Positions 8,506 to 18,900 are shown, numbered from the stretch's first letter. The stretch: 24,969 nucleotides of DNA from Chara braunii (GCA_003427395.1 BFEA01000133.1:2401936-2426904), one strand, 5' to 3'. Numbers and translations are program-made. The notes: generated from the letters alone by a model not told the origin.

Positions 8506-9435
8506 ATAATGGGACCATGCTCCTGGTGGGGGTTTGGCTTTTTGTCAAACTGCCCTCATGGGCCCGATCTATCTCGGTTGTCGGTATGGTTCCTACGGGG
8601 TAGTTTTCGTTGCACACTAGTAGGTTTAGGTTTTCGCATGTATCAGGATTGTTTTTGGATCTTATTGGGATCTTGCTTTTGGAGTAGCCCTTCCTGACGG
8701 AGGCCTCAGTGCTGTCAAAAACAAGTTCCGCTTTTGCGATTGTACGACGGAGGTTGTGCTGCTTGTACGCTTTGTTTTTTTTCTGATGAACCTGCCGTTC
8801 GTTCGCTTAGTTCAGTCGCTGCCCTATGTCACAGCGGGCCTAGAAGCTTCAGGTGGTGTAAGGGTGGCTCGAACTGATCGTTGGAAGTGGTTTTTGGGTC
8901 ATGTAACGATCCACAATCGCGTACAACTATTTCTTCACGAGGTAGGAGTGTTTCCTCACTTTTCATCTCGTTCGAAGTGCGGTACTGTTGTTCGCCTCGC
9001 TAGATGCGCCGTACTGTTGGGCGGTGCTGGCCATCTTCTTCATCTACATCGGTGGTGGTTATGCTGACATCGCCCGATGCATCGGCGGAGGGGCCAGCTG
9101 CTCAGATACAGTGTTCTGGAGGTGCCGACTTGCTGAGCTATTTTTGGACGTGGGGGTATATCGCCTTCCGCGAGGAGGGAATTGCTTTTTCTCCTCTTGC
9201 TCTCTGTGTGTTCCTTTGTTGCTTGTGTGCAGGTTGCCAGAGACATGAAGTCATTGGCGGATCCGCAATTGAACTTGCGGTCGCGACGATCTAGATTGGT
9301 TCTAACTGCTTCGCATCCTTGACGTTTTTCCAATTTTCTCGTGATTGATCATGTTTATATTCTCTCTGCTCGCGGTATGGGTAACGAGAGCGGTTGGTTT
9401 GGTAATGCTCCGCGGGTTGGGGTAGGTTGATGTAC

Positions 9436-9442
9436 TATAAAA
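9436..9442 (+). promoter_or_regulatory. Candidate TATA box
   Basis: TATAAAA sits in a G/C-richer context (GTACTATAAAAGGAGG), the usual form of a plant-like core promoter. It lies 43 bp upstream of the 151-bp tandem duplication. No long open frame follows, so any transcript would be non-coding or belong to an unrecognised element. Confidence 0.35.
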
Positions 9443-9484
9443 GGAGGCAGGCTGTTGGAATAACCTCTATCTGTTTGAGATTGG

Positions 9485-9786
9485 GTGTAGTGGATTGAAT
9501 CCTCCTGAAAAGGCTATGTGCGGGGAAGGCAAAACACTCAGAGGAGAGACCGCGTGGAATATGGAGAAGAGTGGAATGCTCGTTTCTGGTACTTGATCCG
9601 GTGCTTCGTTGGTGGAATTTTTGATCGATGCCTTGGTGTAGTGGATTGAATCCTCCTGAAAAGGCTATGTGCGGGGTAGGCGAAACACTTAGAGGAGAGA
9701 CCACGTGGAATGTGAGGAAGAGTGAAATGCTCGTTTCTGGTACTCGATCCGGTGCTTCATTGGTGGAATTTTTTATCAATGCCTTT
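9485..9786 (+). repeat. Two-copy 151-bp tandem duplication
   Basis: The unit at 9485-9635 (GTGTAGTGGATTGAATCC...) repeats at 9636-9786 with roughly a dozen substitutions, several of them transitions, and little or no indel. Motifs such as GAAATGCTCGTTTCTGGTAC recur. No stable open frame runs across both units. Confidence 0.9.
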
Positions 9787-10537
9787 GCTTGCTTTGCTCA
9801 AATGTGCATGCCCAATAGTTTGTCTTTATGAGTGTATGTTTTGATTGCTATTCTCACGCAGAAACAGATTTTGTTGTTCAGTTAGTTCACTTCAATCCTG
9901 GTGTTGGCAGGTTTTGCGGAAAGAACAATCCCGGGAAGGAAAAGAAAAGGAAAAAACAAAAAAGAAAAGAAACTTTGTAGTGTTGACAGCGTTTCATTAA
10001 GAATGTATACGAGCCATCGTTGCAGTCTTGAGCTGCCAAAACAAGGGTGCGGTGTCTCCCCCTCTACAGTGTGGTTGGCATGGAGAGGCATGAAGCTCTA
10101 ATTGCAATGCAAGTGGTGCAAGTGGTTGTCTGAGTCTTGTACTGTATTGAACCGGAACTCAAATTGTTGGAGAGGTCATTGGCCCAAAAGGATTGACGGT
10201 CATCTCTGGATAAAAAAACTAAAAATGCAAAAATATGGACGCGGCAGGTTTTGAGTTCGCAAATTAAAAAAAACGCGTGTCCACCAAGGAAACCCCCGCC
10301 AAGTTCGGAAATGCAATTCCGATAGAAAAGGATTCGTTGGGCCTTTCCTTTTTTTTTTCTTGCCCCGTATGGCACCTTGGTCGACCCCTGTAGTGATGAC
10401 ACCCGGCTTGACACCACCCCCACGGTACTTTCATCGCATTTCGAGCTTGGCGGCTGCTTTCTCTGCAGGCACGTGTTTTCTTTTCTTTTTTTCACATTAG
10501 GAACATAAACAAAGTTGCCCCGCCCCAAACCAAAGAC

Positions 10538-10574
10538 GAAGGACAATGACCTTGAGGTATTACCATCACTGAAC

Positions 10575-10605
<31 letters not shown>

Positions 10606-10800
10606 AAGCCCTTGTGCAACACCTCTATCCCGGTGGTGGTAAGAGAACCACCGAAAGGGCATGGTGCCCATCACTGAACTAACCAAACTCACGTAATTCA
10701 AAATTATTTTATTTTGTTCATCTGATTACATATGGATTTAAAATCGGATTTGTAATTCAACAGGTGAAGGGTGTACCAAAAGAGCTACGCATGTTGGTGG
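10538..10800 (-). mobile_element. Second SINE family, copy 2 (interrupted)
   Basis: On the minus strand TAGCTCTTTTGG (10787-10776, decayed A box) is followed 30 bp on by a decayed B box (GATTTTAAATCC, 10745-10734). The body matches copy 1 (TTCATCTGATTRCAT block; CCTTGAG at 10551). The body is split by the poly(A)-tailed insertion at 10576-10667. Confidence 0.6.
10563..10680 (-). mobile_element. 92-bp poly(A)-tailed retroinsertion with a 13-bp target duplication
   Basis: CCATCACTGAACT occurs at 10563-10575 and again at 10668-10680. Between them, read on the minus strand, is a 62-nt sequence starting GCACCATGCCC and ending CAAGGGCTT, followed by A27. The body can fold as GCCCTT/AAGGGC closing stem, GGTGGT/ACCACC hairpin (6-nt loop) and GTG/CAC hairpin, which is a compact branched shape. 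The target duplication and tail are hallmarks of LINE-type retroposition of a small RNA. I do not recognise the source RNA. Confidence 0.75.
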
Positions 10801-10880
10801 CCTCTTGATTCTGGTTGGCTTATCATGGACAACTTCACTATGATTGATAAAGGATGGGAATACATACCTCAAACCATTAG

Positions 10881-10886
10881 AGCTTG

Positions 10887-10926
<40 letters not shown>

Positions 10927-11009
10927 GTGCTTTTTTTTTTTTTTTTTTTGCCCTTTTAAATTTCTTTTTTTTTTTTTTTTTACGGTTCTAATTTCAAAGC
11001 TTGCATTTT
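10881..11009 (-). mobile_element. A-rich retroinsertion with a 12-bp direct repeat
   Basis: AGCTTGCATTTT at 10881-10892 recurs at 10998-11009. On the minus strand the interval reads as a short unique piece, A17, a piece ending GGGC, A19, GCACC, and about A33-37. Direct repeats plus A-tails suggest one or more poly(A)-tailed insertions. Homopolymer slippage could have built most of it. Confidence 0.5.
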
Positions 11010-11232
11010 GGGGGTCGGGTTTTCAAAGGTAAGTTCCTTACAGACTATCAACCTTGCCATACCACCCATGAAACCAAAAGTATGCATAGCCACTCAGGTT
11101 TTGTTTGTTGCAAAAGGCTAGTATAGTTTGGACTCAGATCGAGGTGAGGGGACGCTGAGCCCGGTTATTAGCACATGCTGCTCTCCACGAAACGAATAGA
11201 TTGGGGCCCCCCTCCAAAAAAAATTATTATAT

Positions 11233-11282
11233 GAGGTGAGGTGAGGTGAGGTGAAGTGAGGTGAGGTGAAGTGAGGTGAGGT
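11233..11282 (+). repeat. GGTGA pentanucleotide microsatellite
   Basis: About ten units of GGTGA/AGTGA in tandem. On the minus strand it replaces the RT frame of the gypsy-like element immediately after the SESF segment, so the element is truncated or rearranged here. Confidence 0.9.
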
Positions 11283-11860
11283 AAATGACTCAGAAAATAT
11301 ATCAGCATTAGGGAGGTTACGTGCATCACATACCATCACTAAGTTTAACTTTTGAAGATTATTTATCCATCTCAAACCATCTCCTCGTTTCCAGAAACAA
11401 AATCATTGATTAACATAAGGTCCATCTGCAAATTCAACAAATTAGAAGCAATTTTTTTTATCAAGGTATTTCATCACCTCTGCTTCTTCTGTTTGGACAC
11501 ATTTACTTGATTTATCATTTCAAGGGCTATGATCTACTGTCCAGATTTTTTCTATTTTAATCATATCCACATCTAATCGCCCTTTTTCTTCATCATGAAA
11601 TAAAACAAAAAAGCACCAGAGAATTTTTGACATGCCTTAAAGATATATATATATTTCTCTTTGGCCATATAAACTGATCTGAGTCAATCTTCATTGTGTC
11701 AAATCTCTCTCCGGTGACTTTATTCCCAAGCTTTATTGGCTCCTTTAGCGCTTTGATGATTCTCCTTTCCTCTTTCAATGCCCTATCATAGTCATTTTCT
11801 ATTAAAACGGTTACTGTGTTCTTTTTCACCCCCTTGGGTTTATAATTTTTCTTTGACACG
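11282..11860 (-). pseudogene. Gypsy-like pre-RT linker and N-terminal RT fragment
   Basis: An open stretch from 11859 (MSKKNYKPKG...) carries a FIWP motif, typical of the segment just before gypsy RTs. After a frame change near 11600 come EEKGRL and TVDHSPW, which match the conserved FxxxEKGR and IPTVPHxPW-like segment. Then RWINNLQKLN and NADIFSESF (about 11375-11285) fit RT block 1 (R-x-I/V-x-D-L-Q-x-L-N and later FSE-F). Asn replaces the usual Asp before LQ. The frame then runs into the GGTGA repeat, and the catalytic FxD and YxDD blocks are absent. Confidence 0.65.
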
Positions 11861-12189
11861 ATAACTATTTTTCTAAGAAAATACGAGTTGTTGCAAACCT
11901 CAATTTTATTTTGTCACTCTTGGCAGATTCAACAATCTTTCTAAATGCATCAAGTTGTTCATCCTCATCTTTGAGTCGTTTAAGTTTTTCATCATCTTCG
12001 ATATATGATTGATACCCAATGAAATTTCTTCTTTAGTCTCATGTTTACCATTTTTCTTTCTTAGTTTTCTCAACAAATTTTTCTCTTCTAATTGAGTTGA
12101 TAGACATCTGATGTTAAGGATGGTTTTAAGTACAGACCATAAATGTCTATTTTTTACCAGTCTCTAGATCTTGTAATGCAATCTAGGAC

Positions 12190-12480
12190 GATTCATCACG
12201 ACTAAAGAACTGGATAACTTTCATTCTATGCAAGAATGAAGTACCCAAAATGTAATCATGATCTAGATCCGGTACTACAAATCAAAACAATGCAGTGGAC
12301 ATCGTTCCAACTTTAAGTGTCAAATTGTCAATGAAGTCTGTCTAGTAAAGAGTTATGGCAGTGCTACTCAATCTGTGCTTTGAGTTTTTATCAATAGTTA
12401 GATCACAAACTTTCATGGTCCTCAGAGAAAGAAAAATCATTTCTGCTATAGAATTAATTAAGACTCTGATCTTCCCTTGG
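12190..12480 (-). pseudogene. Retropepsin-like protease region of the gypsy-like element
   Basis: On the minus strand, LINSIAEM (about 12460-12438) aligns with the retropepsin active site (L-I/L-D-S/T-G-A/S-E). The catalytic Asp has become Asn and the Gly has become Ile, so the enzyme would be dead. About 65 codons later YILGTSFLHRMKVIQ (about 12250-12207) fits the conserved ILG-x-x-F-L C-terminal motif. Several in-frame stops lie between them. Confidence 0.65.
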
Positions 12481-12620
12481 TTGATTTAGATAGTCGGGTA
12501 TCCACAACCTATGTTTGCAAATCTCATTTTACAACCTGAAAGTGACTTGTTCACTTTAGCAGGGAAATCTGAACACAAGTAGTTGACCTCCACTTTTTTA
12601 TTTTTAATCAATTTCTTAAG

Positions 12621-12803
12621 TTATTCTCTCATGTTAGGTGCTAAGGTCATTGCCTCTTTGAAGGACATAGCTACTTCAGTTTCTTTCAACATTTTAGTAA
12701 TTACATCACTAGTTATCACCTCATCTTCTGGCTCACTCTTGAGAATGAATTTGATTTTATTCTCGTTCAAAGGTTTTCTAATGTTTTTTTTTTTCCCCCT
12801 CAA
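12621..12803 (-). pseudogene. Gag-protease linker of the gypsy-like element
   Basis: An open 60-codon stretch (MRGKKKNIRK... to ...TLAPNMRE) is collinear with the protease frame downstream. Charged, with an acidic EPEDEVI patch. In related elements a stretch like this precedes the protease; here I infer the identity from position only. Confidence 0.45.
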
Positions 12804-13282
12804 TCATCTGAGTTGTCATGCTTGTCTAAGGATTCCTTACTTCACCGATTACCATACCAGGTTTCATGACGACTTTATATGGTGACATGCCCTCTAAAGT
12901 TATCATGTAACTGAACAAGTAGCCCTTCTAGAGAAAAGTTTCACCACCTCAGAAGAGCCTTTAGATATAGGTTCCCCTCCTAGTAGGTGACTACTTGAAG
13001 TTTCCTTCAACATCATAGATTGCAAAAAAAAATTCATTGTAGCTGAAATAATAATAATTTTTTGCACAAGTTCTTCAGGCAGTTCGGTAACAAAAAAATG
13101 AATATTTACATATACATATATATTTTTTTTTCCTCCCTTTTCTTATTCTCTTCATGTTTAAGGGCAAGCATTCTCATACCCACAGGACGTTTGGGATCCA
13201 GTTTGTTCCAAAATTTGTCACAAACATGGTCCATAACATCCTTTTTCACAATCTCATTTTTCATATTCTCTTCTAGAGGTTA

Positions 13283-14262
13283 ACAATTGGTAGTACTATG
13301 GTGTCCTTCAACACAGTAATAGCAAGTGAAGTTTTTTCATGGTCGATCTTCATATTTACCTCTCTCTTTGTTACTTCTACCACCATTAGCTCCATTCTTT
13401 TTGACTTTGGATATGTTCTCTTTCTTTCCATCATCTTCATCATCTTCATCATCCCCGCTTTCCACTTTTTTTTTTCTTTTTCCATCAAGGGTATGAACAA
13501 TGGGCGTATTGTTTATCATGACTCGATAAACAATGTTCTATGTGCTCACATTACTCCCTCTGTTCATACCATTTTATGTTTCATTGTCCTTAGCTAGAGT
13601 ATTGATCTGATCCAGTGCTCACTTCTTGTTGGAAACTGTGGATAGCAACCTTACTATTGTCATCATCTCGTTTTATCTGAGAGGATAATGATGAGTCTTG
13701 TTCAATGTTGTCTGCCTCTCACTATCTGTAAAGTTAGTCAAAAAAATGTGACACCTATGAGCCTCATCCAAGTTCTTGGAATGAATGTCTGGAGAAAGAC
13801 AATGAATATATTATATTTAACCCTTATGATGTTAAGAAGATCTTTGGTAGCCGCAGAAACAAAGATTTTTTCAAACTCTCTTCTTATTCTATTTTTTACT
13901 TCTTCCCAAGTAGTAACTCCTTCCATCAATTTTTGAACTGTCAATCTTGAGTCGGAATCATAGTAGGACGAAAGATGTTTGAGTCGTTGTCTATCAGTCC
14001 AACCATAGCAAGTTGTTCAAATATTTCATACTCGTCCAGAAAAGCAATGAGAGGCGATTCTTTGAAACATGAAATCCCCTCATCAGGCTATTTTGCTATT
14101 GTAATGTCCGATCCTTTCTTCATAGTATCCACCCTCTCTACCAGTTCTCGTATAGCACCCACCAGAGTCTCTTCATTGGTCCTGGTGGAGGAGTTAAGTT
14201 TTCCTCCCTCATCTATCTTGACCATCAGTTTTTTTTTTGCTCATTTCTCTCTCTCCTTCTGA
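13283..14262 (-). pseudogene. Gag region with CCHC zinc knuckle of the gypsy-like element
   Basis: On the minus strand the N-terminal part is charged and helical. It is followed by a FLDEYEIFEQLAMVGLTD segment (about 14075-14020) that resembles the gag core of gypsy elements. An Asn/Lys-rich linker leads to CYYCVEGHHSTTNC (13324-13283), a complete CX2CX4HX4C knuckle. A stop codon follows immediately, then PLEEN. Numerous stops and frameshifts occur. Gag would bind element RNA and form particles; this copy is inactive. Confidence 0.65.
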
Positions 14263-14410
14263 CACTTCTTAACCTCTCCCTTCATACCTTCAATCCTTCA
14301 CCTTCCTTGTAAGAGAAACAAGTTCGTCTCTTTCCTCTCTCGTCTGCTCCACGCATTGAGAATTTTGTAGATAAAGAGTCTAGGCGACAATAGTTTGAGG
14401 CAGTGTAGCA

Positions 14411-14500
14411 CACCGAACATGTTCGGCGTCCCACCGAGCAGTCGAATGTGTTCGGACGCTCGGTCGAGCGGGAACCGAACATGTTCGGCCGAGCGCAAAT
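14411..14500. repeat. CCGAACATGTTCGG palindrome cluster
   Basis: Perfect 14-bp palindromes CCGAACATGTTCGG lie at 14413-14426 and 14475-14488, 62 bp apart, with a degenerate copy (TCGAATGTGTTCGGA) near 14443-14457. GAGC/GCTCGG words surround them. The first palindrome starts 3 bp after the GTAGCA end of the gypsy-like element. Confidence 0.85.
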
Positions 14501-14519
14501 TAGAGGACTGCCGAGCGTG

Positions 14520-15737
14520 TTGTCGAGTGCATCGGTCCCGCACGGGGACCCTCCCGGCCGCGTCACGTAGGATTTTGCAGGACTTTGTCGCGGAGAGCAT
14601 TTACCGCTCCGGCCGAGTGCGCCAGCCGTACCTCTCGCGAGCCCCTACGACAGGACAGAGTCACGCTAAGCACCGCTTACCTCCACCTGCGGGAGCTGTC
14701 ATTATCCCTAAGGTGGGTGTATCCCCGCCGAGCTGCTGAACCACATGCGAAAACTTTTTGAATGCAATTGCAGAGGTGGCCCAACCGAGGGCGTTTCTCG
14801 TTCGCTGTAGCATAGGGGGTTACGAGCGGTCGAACGCCCGAAAAAAAAATCGAACCCGCACGCGAATCGACGTTCTTGGGGGATGAGGTCCCAAACGCGA
14901 CTCGGCGCCATTCGACTAGGACGCATCACGCACACTCCGTGTACACCACAACACTCACATCTACCCACACATAACACATGGAAATACACAAAACAGACCT
15001 CATGAATGACGCCACCACACCACAATACTCATAGTCCCTTCAGTATCAGACCCATAACTTCATGCCGCGAGAATCAGGTAGGTTCCATGTGCTGGACTTT
15101 TGTATAAGAGTCGTGCGCGCGCATGACCTCCTCATATCGGCCAACCATGCGGGCATTCGCAAGCATTCGCGCTGATAGGGTACTATGTGGTACTCGTAGC
15201 CTCGCGGCCCTTGATAATCTCGAGGGTCGCGTTCGACACTCAAGTGTCGGCTGACAGGCACTTTGAGGGGTAATCTCTCGACGCCAGACAACCGCCATGT
15301 GCGGTTGAAGACCACACCCTCTTCTGCACCCTGTGCAGAGGGGTTGCGTAGACAACTTTAGGGCTGTCGTGGTAGGCAAAATCAAGGGGTTTGAATTTGA
15401 CGGCTACCACGGACTACAACGTCTAACCACGAAGACTTTAAGGAGGAAACAACTGCAGATAGTCTGATAGCCGTCCCAACTGGAAGGGGTAGGCCAACAC
15501 GAAGGGGTGTGCACGGCTAAGGTCCAAAATCAGGCCCATAGGCTGCCCGACGTTCGAGATGTTGGAGACTTGTACGCGAGGCCCCATAGGCCGATTAGGG
15601 ATGGTTCCCTGCCTACGCGTCGCTTCGCGCGGCCGAAGCTCAGGCCTACTGGCCATAACGTGCTTTTGCTTTCTCCGCTTGACCCATAACTTTAGAAAGA
15701 TTCATTCTTGGTTCAGGCAAAGAAGCAGGGCCAGCGG

Positions 15738-15740
<3 letters not shown>
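14520..15740. other. No recognisable gene
   Basis: GC-rich sequence with overlapping open frames of about 60-105 codons on both strands and no recognisable motif. A short A9 run occurs at about 14840. No RNA gene seen. Confidence 0.5.

Positions 15741-15742
<2 letters not shown>

Positions 15743-15816
<74 letters not shown>
15743..15816 (+). repeat. (GA)n microsatellite
   Basis: About 36 GA dinucleotide units with two interruptions (AAAG, GGGAG) at the right end. Confidence 0.97.
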
Positions 15817-15819
<3 letters not shown>

Positions 15820-16094
15820 CCAATGTGCTTACCTCGGATGTTGCCAATGCCGAAGTGGACAGAGAGTCGAGCGCACAGAGAAGGAGTGACATCGGCATAT
15901 GTATCTGCCCTTGTTCTTGTGGCAGGCTCAGTCCTACTTTTGCAGGTTCGATGAATGAACGTGTGGTGCCAGGAAGACGAACGAGAGCGTCGTCAAGTAG
16001 AGTGGGAGAGAATCGAGACAGGCGGAGGAAGAAAATAAAGGAGTAGGAGGAGAGCACGTACCTGGATGCAACATGGTTTGTACCTTCCCATCTT

Positions 16095-16422
16095 CTAGTG
16101 GATGATTCATCCGCATCTTTGACAGGCAACAGGGGAGCAGTGAATGTTTTCACCTTCTTGCGGAGGATTCATTCTCATTTTGCACGTTTGGTGAGTAGTA
16201 GAGTGTGGCTCGCCGTCGTGATCACGGCCATCAGGGTCGCAGCTCAGGTCATAATTGTCAGGGTGGTAGTGTTGGTCATCATCTGTAGTCAAGGCTTCAT
16301 CCTCAATTAATACGCGTTGATCGGGATCGGGGTCGCCATCCTGCTATCGCCAACCTCCAAGTATCTTCCCATGCTCAAGCGGGAGATTCGCTCTCACTTT
16401 GCACACTTTGCGAGTAGTAGAG
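16095..16422. repeat. Dispersed 44-bp module, two full copies and one partial
   Basis: A module at 16160-16203 (GCGGAGGATTCATTCTC...GAGTAGTAGAG) recurs at 16379-16422 with about 8 differences in 44. A partial relative (GGATGATTCATCC, itself palindromic) is at about 16099-16111. An inverted relative (GAGAATGAATCTTCC) lies at 21920-21934. No open frame spans them. Confidence 0.7.
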
Positions 16423-16429
16423 CAAGGCC

Positions 16430-18060
16430 TTAACTGGCATACGTACGACCATTATTGAAGTCTCCCTTTTGCTCAGGTGTCATTATAGTTGCACACGACC
16501 GTGATTACGACCAAATACTGAGATAACGAGGTGTTGTAAGGGAAAAGGGGTGAAGTAGAGGAGAACGAAGGCATAGATATTCGCTTGTGCACTCCTGTTT
16601 ACTTTGTCTAACCACGGAATTAACATCGAGACAACGCCCGCAGAAGAGGGCTTAAGTGTAGTAGTACACTCGTGTAGTTTCGATTAGCGGAGGGATTACC
16701 ACGACTCAGACTCCGGCGCTCATCATCGTGTTCACATTGCTGCTGCTTAGCTGCTGCAGTCCCAGGACATCCTGAGACCTATTGTGACTTATATAGCGGT
16801 GGCCTGAGAGTGTATGAAGTTGTTGCACCGCAGTCTGTGTTTAGTCACTGGTTTTTCTGAATTGGACATAGCTGTTGTTACTGAAAAGGAAGCAGTCTGT
16901 GCTCCGTAGGCAGGCACGGCCAGTACTCTCATACCTCTGCCGCTGAACTTGGTGTACACGAGGCTGTGCACATCGCTGCTGTGTGCAGCCACACTTTGTC
17001 CGTGCCGCGTGCATTCAAAGTACAGCGTCGAGTTAAAGTGGGTTTTCATTGTATCAAGCTGAGATGTGCCATGCAGTGCCGTAGGTTGTTGAGCCAGTTG
17101 TGAATCAGCTTTGTGTCTTCTGAGCCTGGCTGAGCTTTACTGCGTCCTACCACGGTCCGTCAAGTCAATCCTATGACATGTTAGGCTTACAATGTTTGCA
17201 TCGTCCACTACTTCAAGCCACTGTGACATTGGAGGAGTGAACAGGTTACAAGGAGGTCGCTGGACTTGCTGTATAGGTTAATAGGCGTCGAGGATATAGA
17301 GCAAGCTGAGCTTTTGCACAAAGTTCGTTGAGTTGCAGTCGTTGTTCCATTGAGGATTGTTACTACTGAGCCGAAGTCGGCCGAATAATTGTTGTCTCGC
17401 TGTGTTGAGCTGCTACGACGTCTTTTTGTTGAATCATTGCTGGGCTCAAGAGAGGCCACTGCTACTTTGAACTGGCCACTGCCTCTTCCTGCGGAGCCAT
17501 TGTTGAGCATTCCGCTGTCCCTTCGACTACATTGCTGATACAGTGGTCAATAGGCCCTGGCTAAAAGCTGCAAACGACTGACAGTTGGAACTGCTGCGAG
17601 CGACTGCTGTCATCGACCAGTTGCTAAGGCCTGTGCTACATCCAGGCCAACGCTGCGGCAATTGGTATTGCTGAGCCCTTATTGAGCTGCTGCGGTGCCG
17701 TGTCACTGAGCGCTTGGTACCCTGCTGATAAGCAGGGCACTGTTATGAAAGGTGCTGAAGTGAAGAATGTTGTCCACCGCTGTGCAACATTGTTGTGCAC
17801 GGTGTTGTAGTTGCTGCAGACTGGGCAAGGTTGTGGGATCAGAGGAGTGAGCAGGCCCTGAACGGGGGCCAGTGCTGTGGTCTGGAGATCTGTCCGGGGA
17901 CTTTGTGCGCTGCGTTTCCGGTCGTGGTTTTGACCGTTCTCTGCTGCGTTTTTCTTGGCCACCATTGCGGGGCCCTCAGGCGAGTCAAGGTTTCAAGGCC
18001 CTCTCCCGCAAGTCTAAGTGTGCCTTTCTTGGATCTGAGAGTCCGACCTTTCTCTTTCTG
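16430..18060. other. No recognisable gene; degenerate TTGCTG/CTGCTG-rich DNA
   Basis: The plus strand is G/T-rich with many imperfect GTTGCTG, GCTGAG and CTGCTG words from about 16740 to 17830, suggesting an old degenerate minisatellite. Open frames of 86-153 codons exist on both strands but have no recognisable domain. Confidence 0.4.
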
Positions 18061-18061
18061 C

Positions 18062-18131
18062 CTTTCTCAGTCTCAGTCTAGTCTCTTGGTTACGACAGGA
18101 AGGCGGCAGGCGGGATTGCAACCCGTAGGTC
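18062..18131 (+). other. Genomic counterpart of the window-start artefact
   Basis: Matches 1-70 with two differences. Here the sequence continues uninterrupted (GTCCGCGCCAAGG...), so this is the natural location. AATAAA follows at 18348-18353. Confidence 0.8.
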
Positions 18132-18463
18132 CGCGCCAAGGCCTCTGTGGGAGGTTGCCCCACCGATTGCGGGAGCTCTGCCGGAGCCCAGGCGAGGTTC
18201 TGGAGGCAGGGAACTTCGGGTACATCTTCGTTAACCTGTGTGATCCCTTCCCCTAACCTTTATCCTTGGGCTACTTGAACACAACTATGTGAGGTTATTA
18301 CTTCTTACTTTTGTTATGTATGTCAGAATATGCTCTGCGAAAGGGTAAATAAACACTTATATATGTGAAAAGTCAGATACTTTGAGTGAATTCAGACTAA
18401 GTTGAACTGGGGGAAAGGTGGGAGGAAGGTGTTATGCATGCGTTTGACCGGGTCAACCCAAGG

Positions 18464-18493
18464 CTGAGACCCTCCGGTTGGTTGTGGGCTCAG
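18464..18493 (+). other. Outlying hairpin upstream of the GGGT series
   Basis: CTGAG (18464-18468) pairs with CTCAG (18489-18493), enclosing CCC...GGG. Just before it, TTGACC/GGTCAA (18444-18456) is a near-perfect palindrome. It has no GGGT tetraloop, so it is at best a diverged member. Confidence 0.4.
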
Positions 18494-18540
18494 TGCTGTG
18501 TTTTATTGAGGTTTGCTGATCTGAATGAGTGACTTTTATG

Positions 18541-18570
18541 GCTGGTCTACCCGGGTGGGATAGGATCAGT
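18541..18570 (+). other. Stem-loop P3 of the GGGT series
   Basis: The arms GCTGGTC and GATCAGT pair over 7 bp with two G.U pairs (plus-strand RNA). The inner part is TACCC GGGT GGGATA, giving a CCC/GGG inner stem and a GGGT loop. Confidence 0.6.
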
Positions 18571-18589
18571 CGCTGTTTTATTTGAGGGT

Positions 18590-18633
18590 TTCTGAACAGG
18601 AGGACGGGCACCCCGTGTGGGGAAGGCTCAGAA
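18590..18633 (+). other. Stem-loop P1 of the GGGT series
   Basis: TTCTGA (18590-18595) pairs with TCAGAA (18628-18633). The interior GACGGGCACCCC GTGT GGGG gives a 4-bp CCCC/GGGG stem and a GTGT loop. The GACGGGCACCCC word is shared with 18806-18817. Confidence 0.6.
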
Positions 18634-18694
18634 TCTTGGTGTTTATTTTAATGAGTTGCGGTGCGTGTTTTCTTCTGAGGGAGTAACGGCATAA

Positions 18695-18729
18695 GACTAA
18701 GCGTACCCTAGGGTTAGGGCGGCTTAGTC
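18695..18729 (+). other. Stem-loop H1 of the GGGT series
   Basis: GACTAAGC (18695-18702) pairs perfectly with GCTTAGTC (18722-18729). The interior is GTA, CCCTA, GGGT, TAGGG, CG. Confidence 0.75.
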
Positions 18730-18757
18730 ATGAACCATGAATTAACTGGCCAACCAA

Positions 18758-18799
18758 AAGTATAAATTTTGATATATATATTTTATTGAACTTATACTT
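18758..18799 (+). other. A/T-rich hairpin between GGGT members
   Basis: AAGTATAA (18758-18765) pairs with TTATACTT (18792-18799), 8 of 8, around an AT-rich loop. It lacks the GGGT apex. Confidence 0.5.
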
Positions 18800-18837
18800 C
18801 TGACAGACGGGCACCCCGGGTGGGGAAAACCAGTCAG
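18800..18837 (+). other. Stem-loop P2 of the GGGT series
   Basis: CTGAC (18800-18804) pairs with GTCAG (18833-18837). The interior GACGGGCACCCC GGGT GGGG gives a CCCC/GGGG inner stem and a GGGT loop. Confidence 0.65.
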
Positions 18838-18900
18838 TAAGTCAGGTAGAACTAAGGAAGAGGGAAAGAGGTGAAAAGTAAAACAAAGGTAACTGGGCAG

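Larger units (their letters stand above)
11282..14410 (-). mobile_element. Decayed Ty3/gypsy-like element (gag-protease-RT start)
   Basis: This AT-rich 3.1-kb block is oriented minus. In order it has a gag-like region (about 14260-13620), a CCHC knuckle (13324-13283), a protease region (about 12470-12190), the pre-RT linker (about 11860-11593), and the first RT block (about 11380-11282). It then stops at a microsatellite. The right end is TGCTAC... on the minus strand (GTAGCA at 14405-14410), next to a CCGAACATGTTCGG palindrome. No second LTR, RNase H or integrase was seen. Its low GC sets it apart from both flanks. Confidence 0.7.

Noticed and set aside
15708-16153. 112- and 146-codon frames with RE or SL repeats
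   Set aside because: They are translations of the (GA)n microsatellite.
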